Below are positions 58,801-64,000 of a DNA stretch of 64,000 nucleotides, piece by piece. This DNA is from Gordionus sp. m RMFG-2023 (taxonomy: Eukaryota > Nematomorpha > Gordioida > Chordodea > Parachordodidae). The notes beneath the pieces are model-generated. The model was not told where the DNA came from. It saw only the letters and a program-made list of their open reading frames with translations, and did not search any database. A program made the translations under genes and the position numbers. The first letter of the stretch is position 1. Every line of letters begins with the position of its first letter. The DNA lies in assembly GCF_954871325.1 (NCBI RefSeq), contig NC_088775.1, positions 86,715,561 to 86,779,560 on the forward strand. Direction: 5' to 3'.

Positions 58801-60115
58801 TTTCTTAAAAAAAACTAATATTTATAACGCTTTTCGTTAACTTGAATGTTAATAAAATTTTAATTTTCTTTCTTTTTATTTTTTTATATCCGCCTTTCTT
58901 TCCCATAAGATGGTGTTATATAGCCGATTTTAAATTAAGATTTTGGTTAAAATAATATTAGGCAAGCCTGGAGTTCAAACATTTCTGCCATCTATGTTCA
59001 AGAAATATATCGGGCTAGCCGTTGTAAAAAAAATAGATGTTTAACAACGCTACCCATAAGTTAATAATTTAAAGAGAGAGCTAAAGAGATTGGATTGACT
59101 AATCCCAAAAAAAAATTTAGGCCGAGCCTGAATTTCGCGATTTTATTTTTAAAGATTACATGTAGGCAAAAATTTATGACTGACTTGTGTAGTAACAGCA
59201 GAATTTGGTAAATGGAGTAAAAAAAATATATTTTATCAAATTTTACTTCTCCAGTCTTTTGTTAGGCATGACCGTCGCTTTATTCGCCAAAAATCCGTAT
59301 AGACTGGGATCCCTCTTAGCGGCCTCGGCCTTAACCGCCTCGAAGACAGGGTCTACCGGGGCAGAAAATGCGGGAGTAAATTGAGCAGGGGGTCTTGTGG
59401 GTTGGGGGTTGTAAGTGACACTATTGCCATAGCGCGGGTTGGGGCTGCTGGTTCGAGGATTAAACGGAAAGCGCCTGCCGGGAGGAGGAGGGCGATTCAT
59501 GGAATAACGCATAGAAATGTTAGGATAGAATCCGGTAGGTCTACCAGGAGAATTTACACGATAAGGAGGCGGATTTGGGCCATTCATAGCTCCAGGCCTC
59601 ACGAAATTGGACCTGTAAGAGTTGTGAAAGTAATCCATAAGGTTGTTTAAAGTTGGCTCTTTATCGCGTGGATATTGATCGGTAGAAAATACTTCGTCCT
59701 TTTCCGAGAGTGTAGTCGTAGCGAGAAGGGCCTTTTTAATGGCTCTCGTCAATTTTTTGCGCAGGTGAAGGTGACGTTTATCGATAGAAGATCGTTGAGG
59801 CTTGTGGATCTTTTTCTCCGGGATCGATTCGAATCTCAAGAATTGAAAGGGATTCTTCGATGATAAAAGTGAATTAGGATCGAATGTACAAGGACTGGCT
59901 TCGGGTAAGAATAGCGTCGAGTCGAAAGTAGGTAAGCGCGCGAAATTATTATTTAAATCGAGAAGAGGTGGTTTAAACGGGGAATCTAATGGGATGGCGT
60001 TAGCGGGGGCTACTATAAATTGATGAGCCCGAGGATCGAGAGGAACGTTGGCGTGCAAGATTTTGAATACGGGAGGAAGCGGGAGTAGTTGGTTAAGAAA
60101 AACGGTATCGCACAT
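40829..60115 (-). CDS. Three-finger U1/matrin-type zinc-finger protein (ZFR/JAZ/ZNF385-like), at least 5 exons
   Basis: Exons (minus): 59247-60115, 54491-54639, 54019-54120, 41720-42312, 40829-40891. All phases agree (2, 1, 1, 0). There are about 592 codons before the last seen donor. Three zinc fingers have the spacing C-x2-C-x12-H-x5-H: residues about 301-322 (CEAC..HTKTERH), 355-377 (CEAC..HIKGVKH, split by an intron) and 556-578 (CAVC..HIISKKH, split by an intron). This spacing defines U1-type fingers, which in ZFR, ZNF346 (JAZ), ZNF385 and ZMAT3 bind RNA or double-stranded nucleic acid. A basic, Lys/Ala-rich linker (about 378-550) separates fingers 2 and 3. Intron 3 is 11.7 kb and transposon-filled. 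The terminal exon was not found. Confidence 0.85.
40963..41060. repeat. hAT-like terminal fragment with GAACCGAACC words
   Basis: It begins CAGGGATCCCTGCATGAACC and continues with GAACCGTTA and other GAACC-type words, typical of a hAT end. Similar GGTTCGGTTC words occur at 43415-43480, 56780 and 58680. No matching opposite end was paired with confidence. Confidence 0.35.
43686..43770 (+). mobile_element. Possible Tigger/pogo-type element end
   Basis: Following TA, the sequence CAGTATAACCTGTCTAATTT then GGTTTACCATGGGGAAAAGG, and later CGACAGGTGCCCAATTTATC, resembles the terminal region of Tigger-like Tc1/mariner elements (CAGTA.AACCT..TAAT..GG with inverted CGA..GG..CGAATTTATC words). Only one end is visible and no transposase remnant was found nearby. 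Confidence 0.4.
44296..46906 (+). mobile_element. PIF/Harbinger transposon, 2.6 kb, two-gene arrangement, broken
   Basis: The terminal repeats are GGCTGTGTCCTAAATC (44296) and GATATTTAGGACACAGCC (46906). TTA follows the right end; the left flank is CGA and does not match. The plus strand, about 44370-45500, encodes a Harbinger DDE nuclease: YLTTGMSFRKIALYAKIGKT, PHIIGAIDGKHVKIKQP, a degraded central part, and AYPLMDFIMKPYKTN with LSKARVSIEMLWH. The minus strand from 46712 encodes the partner protein (METIRPYRYLWCINDLKYRD), a MADF/Myb-like DNA-binding domain. Harbingers typically carry both. Both frames are interrupted. Confidence 0.85.
47073..48450 (+). mobile_element. Inverted partial Harbinger copy (MADF-gene half only)
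   Basis: It starts GGCTGTGTCCTAAATATC at 47073, preceded by TTA, and mirrors 46906-45586 of the neighbouring element. The plus strand 47271-47564 encodes METIRPYRYLGCTSDLKYRD..., the same MADF-like domain and more intact than in the neighbour. Exon-like pieces follow to about 48240. The homology stops near 48450, before any transposase. The two copies form inverted arms of about 1.3-1.4 kb around a 166-bp spacer. Confidence 0.8.
48827..52670 (+). mobile_element. Sola-like DNA transposon, 3.84 kb, long inverted ends, broken transposase
   Basis: The terminal inverted repeats are about 800 bp (48827-49627 and about 51850-52670), starting GGGTCATTCCATGACAAATC. The flanks ATCA at 48823-48826 and 52671-52674 form a 4-bp duplication, the Sola signature. 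The plus-strand interior (about 50165-51800) encodes pieces resembling the transposase of Sola-type elements: DEISRIMPGKKDCVSI, DVKIGFSKFASIRPK, DEVQNYHWNRAQSTVHPF, AAQYKNRKNFINICYHE and HGKSVCDGIGGTVKRLASRA. Frames are interrupted by several shifts and stops. The Sola assignment is from memory of these motifs and the 4-bp duplication. Confidence 0.75.
53145..53982 (+). mobile_element. hAT deletion derivative, 838 bp, perfect 8-bp duplication
   Basis: The ends TAGTGAAGGTCAACGGTCCG and CGGACCGTGACCTTCACTA are inverted. GTGTCCTA duplications lie at 53137-53144 and 53983-53990 with no mismatch. The subterminal regions are arrays of GGTCCGG/CCGGACC words. The interior keeps a BED-finger head: VCVHCSTKFNVSSATS from 53370, then TLSRHLIKHK at about 53645, probably across a small intron. 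The catalytic part is absent, so it would need another element's transposase. It lies in intron 3 of the zinc-finger gene, 36 bp from the donor of exon 3. Confidence 0.85.
55949..56466. mobile_element. MITE family 'TTGTTAAAAAGCC', copy interrupted by a second MITE
   Basis: The left half 55949-56031 (ACTGTTGTCAAAAAGCCAGA, ATTTTAGCCAAAATAATATT) and the right half 56340-56466 (AAACCTTTATGCCATCCATG, CGACCCGAATCGGGCTTTTG, AACAACAACT) form one family member when the inserted 308-bp element and one GTAGAAGC copy are removed. It lies in intron 1 of the zinc-finger gene. The plus-strand open frame at 56262-56456 is a by-product. Confidence 0.7.
56032..56339. mobile_element. 308-bp MITE nested in another MITE, perfect 8-bp duplication
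   Basis: The terminal inverted repeats are about 36 bp: CAATGACATATAATAATATC on the left, mirrored by ATATGTCATTG on the right, and both continue into CTAGACTGACGATGCAT and its inverse. GTAGAAGC stands at 56024-56031 and 56340-56347 without mismatch, an 8-bp duplication as in hAT elements. The interior is non-coding. Confidence 0.8.
58130..58720 (+). mobile_element. C-terminal fragment of a hAT transposase and its right end
   Basis: The translation near 58175-58345 reads FEYPELYKLALIVFAVPITQ then VSVKRDF and LKFMLSSQRTNMNLLILEII. This is the hAT C-terminal dimerisation region (usual form YP.L..LA...L..P.....ER.FS). A TAG interrupts it. A 73-bp tandem duplication (58308-58453) follows. The segment ends near TGAACCGAAAC..GGTTCGGGTCC (58677-58715), which looks like a subterminal end. 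Upstream sequence from about 57.3 kb may be more of the same element but is too decayed to call. Confidence 0.6.
58308..58453. repeat. 73-bp tandem duplication
   Basis: Two units, 58308-58380 and 58381-58453, start AACAAATATGAATCTACTTA and end AAAAATGAGTTATA. I see a single difference between them (TTAGAAATT versus TTATAAATT). The unit includes the last codons of the hAT C-terminal fragment. The near-identity implies a recent duplication. Confidence 0.8.
58916..59052. mobile_element. MITE family 'TTGTTAAAAAGCC', partial copy in zinc-finger gene intron 1
   Basis: It contains TAGCCGATTTTAAATTAAGA, TTTTGGTTAAAATAATATTA, TCAAACATTTCTGCCATCTA and the end AGATGTTTAACAACGCTAC, all matching the family order. 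It lies about 195 bp downstream of exon 1's donor. Confidence 0.5.
59247..60115 (-). CDS. Zinc-finger gene exon 1: proline-rich N-terminal region
   Basis: This is one long exon with ATG at 60115. It is open for 289 codons and closes with the donor GAGAA|GTAAAA. Read without splicing it would stop one codon later at TAA. The phase-2 donor joins the exon at 54639 to give RLEKKAKYAKATIKCEAC. Residues 170-265 are rich in Pro, Asn, Arg, Tyr and Phe (GPNPPPYRVNSPGRP, NRPPPPGRRFPFNPR), like low-complexity RNA-binding-protein tails. There are basic patches near 105-125 and a short acidic-charged stretch at the end. No folded domain is recognised. Confidence 0.8.
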
Positions 60116-60865
60116 TATTTTGAAATTTTTTTTTGTATGTTAAAATATAAGAAAATAAAGACACAATTTAAAATCTCGAATTGATAAAAAAAATGTTTAA
60201 AATGATGTTAAATTTTTTTTAATCAACGTTTTTTTAGCGATAATTTGCGAATATTTTCATACACATATATATCTTTTTTCGTGAAAGTAAAATATCGATA
60301 TTTAAAAAAAAATAATTTTTTCTCCCGATATGGTCAATATATTTACAAAATATAAATAAGTATGCGAATTATTATAATATATTACTAAAAATTGGATATA
60401 AAAAACTTTAATATTTAATAATACTATATTAGATTTTAATGATTAAAAAAAAATTTTTTTTTAATATTAAATTTATATATATTTTTTTTTAAAATATAAT
60501 AAAATATTTCATATTATTTTTGCTAAAATTTTGATATTTAATATGATTATTAGGTTTAAAATTAAATGAAATGTTAACTGAATAAGGAAAAAGGTTCGTC
60601 TTTTTTTTTTGAAAATATAATATTATTATTAGTGTATTTTACTCTATATTTCACCGTTTTTTTAGAAATAAATAATGAATAATAATATAATTTTTGAATG
60701 AAAAAAGAGATGGTAGAGCCATTTAAAACTAAATAAATAATGGTGTATTATAATAAATTGAAGATTCGTTGTATTTTAATATGACGAGGGGGGGGGGGGA
60801 TAGATGCTAGTCAAGTAAATCAAGAATTAATTTTGTAAGGTAACTTGTAGGCCACCCGCTGGTCA
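60116..60865. other. Upstream flank of the zinc-finger gene
   Basis: This is the presumed promoter and 5' untranslated region of the gene starting at 60115. It is an extremely AT-rich stretch with long A and T runs. A tract of 12 G lies at about 60787-60798. No specific regulatory site can be named with confidence. Confidence 0.3.
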
Positions 60866-61055
60866 CTGGTGCTGTTAAAAGGCCCAATTGATTTTCACAA
60901 AATAATATGCGAAATCTAAGAATTTAAACAAACCTAGAGATTTTGATAGGTGCAGAAAAATATGAACATCTATTTGGGAAATCGCGTGGCCCAGGTAATA
61001 TTATTTTGGCTAAAATATTGACGTAGACGTTTTTAAAAAATTCCCACTACTAGTC
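60866..61055. mobile_element. MITE family 'TTGTTAAAAAGCC', copy upstream of the zinc-finger gene
   Basis: It begins ACTGGTGCTGTTAAAAGGCC and contains AAACAAACCTAGAGATTTTG and AATATTATTTTGGCTAAAAT. It ends GACGTTTTTAAAAAATTCCC near 61055. The word order is the same as in the copies at 17955 and 33578. Confidence 0.5.
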
Positions 61056-64000
61056 ACGCTTTTGGTTTAAAAGCGTAGAATAATTTCTCAAATACGCCAT
61101 AATAGTTATTAGCCGACAATTTTATCGGAAAACCCGAATAGCGGGCGATTCAAGGTTAAGAACAATTAAAAATATGGCGCGGCTAGAGGATTACAGTAAA
61201 TAAGTGTATGAAGAATTCGGATGATAAAAAATGTTTGACCATTTTATACAGTTTGTAGCATTTAATTTTAGTATAATGAAAATATAATTGGTATAAATAT
61301 TTTTTTATAAAAAGCAAATTAGCATTGTAATATCGCTTTACAAAAGTAAAAGAAGCAGCATTGGACACATAGGGTAGGAAAGAAAGTTCTCGAGCTATTT
61401 TCGTCAAGAATCTCGCGATTTCATAAAAATCTAACAAGAAACGGGATAAATTTTTTAATCGAAATTAGAAACAAAATGTTTTATAAATATCGCAAATGGG
61501 GATTAAACTATATTATAATAATTAATTTTTATAGTACATGCATGATAAAAAAAAATATGCGATTCAACAAAAAAAACGGAAAAACAAAATAATATGGTGG
61601 TGGACTTTGTTGCACAAATAAACAGATAAGAGTTTAATTCGGGGGCATCTGTGTGTAAAAGATAAATATCGCCAATCAAAATAATTTAATCGGAAACCCT
61701 ATTTTAATTACATTATATCTCTTAATTGGTATCATAAAGCTGCTACATATCGACTTGTTAGATTATTAGATACTATCTTACCCCCCCCCCTCTTTTTATT
61801 TCATTATATAATTCAAAAAATTTATAAATATAAATTATGTGTTGGTTATTATTTATTTTATTTTTTTTCAAATTAGTTTTTTTTTTAGATTTTAGCCAAT
61901 ATTTTATTTTTAAAAATTAAATTTGATTATATTTTATCTGTCCAATTTAAACCATTAAATTGCACTTAATTCCCCCAGGGAGCCTGAAGGAAAGTTAGAG
62001 TTCAGAAATGTTTTAAATCCTTAAAAATTGTGAATCGTATTTATATTTTTTAAAAACATTTAAAGGAATATTAAATGATAGAGAAGTGTGTTTAAATTGA
62101 GGCCTTAAAAATAATTGGGGAAATATAGTGATAATTCTAAATTTGGAAATCTTAATATTTACCCCATTTATAAAAAAATTTATAAAAACTCAATTTTAAA
62201 TATAGGAGTCTACTTACCTAGCATCAATCTATATTATTTTCAATATTGCTTTAAAATTTTTTTTTAGGATAAGTAAGATTATTAATTTTTAATAATTTTT
62301 GTTTTAGTAATTTAGAAATGGGAACCCTAGGGTTAACTAGCCAATCTTGATAAATGGCTAGTTAATTTTTAACTTTTAATCCAGGCCTAAACAGTGCTTA
62401 TGAATTACAATTAACTAATTGGAAAATCTTATGGTGTTGTCATTTAATGCTTATATATTTCAATTCCCATTCTTACACAATTTAGAAAGATATAAAGATT
62501 ATTAATTAATGGTAAATTATTTAAAAATAAAGGCTGGCCTAAATATCTAAGAATTTTTTTTAATCCAGGATAAAGTTTTATCTAAAAATTTATCGGCCGC
62601 AAGATTTTTTTAAAAAAATACAAACCCACCATTTACTTTTTGAAATAAAAGTGCCCATCCTGCAATAAAGTAACTTAGGCCCTCACCCTTTCAAAAATTT
62701 ACATATTTTTTTTTAAAGCATCCAATAATAATGAGTTCTCATAAACCCCTCTTATAATGTAAAAGGAAATATTTTAAATTTATTTTTCATAGGCTCATAA
62801 ATTATTAATTGGCTAGTTAATTGAGGAAAGTAAAATATTCTTAAAATATATGAATATGATAGAAAATAGTAAAATATAATGAAATTTTTTTTTATATATA
62901 TTAATTATATTTTTTTATTATAATTTAATAGGAAAAAAAATTTATAAATTATTTAAAGATGTTCATTTTTTTAAACTTTATAATCTAAAAAGAATATATA
63001 ATATTTTATTATTAAAATGTAGATAATCATAGTATTATTATAATATTGATAATATAAACACTAAATTAGATGACAGACTAATAAGAATATTTGGATAGCC
63101 AAATGATTTAAAATTTTAATGACTATCCAAAAATTAGTTAAAATTTATTCAATAACTTAGCTGATACCTGAAATTGATATTATTTTATAATATAATTAAT
63201 TACACAATTATTTATACCCTATCTAAAATTACCTAATCTACTTAAAACTTTTTTTTGAATAATATAATTTATTAATTAGTACCATAAATTGAAATTGTAT
63301 TACATTCAAAAAATAATGAATAAATGTACTACTTAACCATTAATAAGATGTTTGCATCCATTCTTTGTTAATTTCTTATAATTTTAAAATTTATTGATTT
63401 AAATGCAAGTTATTTATTAATATAACTGTTATGCACATTTGCCCAATCTAAAATATTAAGGTTTGATTGTTTAAGAAAATTAGAAAATAAAAATTAATGT
63501 CAGACATTTTCTTATAATTATATTTAAACGTTAATAAAGTAAATTAAAAATAATACCTTAAGCTTATGGGTTACAGTGAACTAAGAAGAGCAATGTAAAT
63601 TATAAAATTCCCCTAATCTATATGAATTATAATAATTATTATTGTAAAGAGGAAACTCAAAATACCTAGGTTGAAAGTGCGACAGATCGCATATGCATGG
63701 TAATGAATCGCAATGCAAAAGATAGCAAATATTAGATAAATTTACTTTTTTTAATAAAACTATATTAAAATATATTAATTATATTAACCTAAATAAATAA
63801 ACAATTGAACGAGAAAAAAATATATTAATAATAATTTTTAAATTGTTTTTTTATAAAGTTGGCAAATAAAACTTTCGAAAAGCAAAGTCCGATTCTACCA
63901 TTGCTTTTATTCAAAATACAATAAACAAGACATCAAAAATTACATGTTTATATTGTTGAGAGTCTTATTAATGGCCTTTAACATATCTGCATTTAAAATA
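61056..64000. other. AT-rich terminal stretch, nothing supportable
   Basis: It is dominated by A/T homopolymers and short TTAACTAGCC/GGCTAGTTAA palindromes (62332-62370 and near 62813). The minus open frame at 61183-61437 has no splice context or family match and is not called. No transposon end, RNA gene or exon could be supported. Confidence 0.45.

Noticed and set aside
59381-59863. Plus-strand frames opposite zinc-finger exon 1
   Set aside because: The minus frame is longer and has a correct start, a donor and phase continuity with the next exon.
61183-61437. 84-codon minus frame upstream of the zinc-finger gene
   Set aside because: There is no splice signal or family match. Its Phe/Leu/Lys/Tyr composition is typical of random AT-rich frames.
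1-64000. LTR retroelements, endogenous viruses, Polintons, LINEs, CRISPR arrays, rRNA
   Set aside because: Reading both strands, I found no reverse-transcriptase, integrase, capsid or envelope motif, no paired long direct repeats bounding an element, no regular spacer array and no rRNA core sequence.

Overview
The window is very AT-rich eukaryotic (animal-type) DNA. Genes are split into many short exons with GT-AG introns, and the exons are GC-richer than their surroundings. The two well-supported genes are an AP-2 alpha-adaptin and a protein with U1/matrin-type zinc fingers. Both point to a metazoan. The phylum cannot be fixed from this sequence. The heavy load of hAT, PIF/Harbinger and Sola-like DNA transposons and their short non-autonomous derivatives suggests an invertebrate. 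No LTR element, endogenous virus, LINE or CRISPR was recognised.

Layout. Positions 1-398 hold two exons of an unidentified minus-strand gene that runs off the left edge. Positions 3098-19658 (minus) hold a complete alpha subunit of the AP-2 clathrin adaptor in 18 exons of about 1,208 codons. It is larger than the usual 940-980 because of an Ala/Ser/Gly-rich N-terminal insert, trunk insertions and a long insert in the appendage. The appendage insert carries DPF and FxDNF motifs, which are the peptide motifs the alpha appendage normally binds on other proteins. Its introns hold several MITEs, some with exact target-site duplications. Positions 19.7-40.8 kb have no host gene that I can support. 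They contain a nested hAT cluster (22.6-28.0 kb), a hAT head fragment, a degraded hAT (34.8-37.2 kb), several MITEs, a tRNA-like sequence and an unclassified inverted repeat (39.7-40.4 kb). Positions 40829-60115 (minus) hold a three-finger U1-type zinc-finger gene in at least five exons. Its third intron is 11.7 kb and is filled by a Harbinger element plus an inverted partial copy, a Sola-like element of 3.84 kb and a small hAT with a perfect 8-bp duplication. Positions 60.1-64.0 kb are AT-rich upstream or intergenic sequence with one MITE copy.

How it fits together. The host genes are unrelated housekeeping-type functions: endocytic cargo and accessory-protein recruitment, and probable double-stranded nucleic-acid binding. 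Most of the remaining recognisable structure is DNA-transposon material. Several autonomous-looking families occur beside short derivatives with related ends: Harbinger GGCTGTGTCC ends with TTA/TAA duplications, and hAT ends with 8-bp duplications. Exons were joined by eye from splice signals and family alignment recalled from memory; no search or computation was run.
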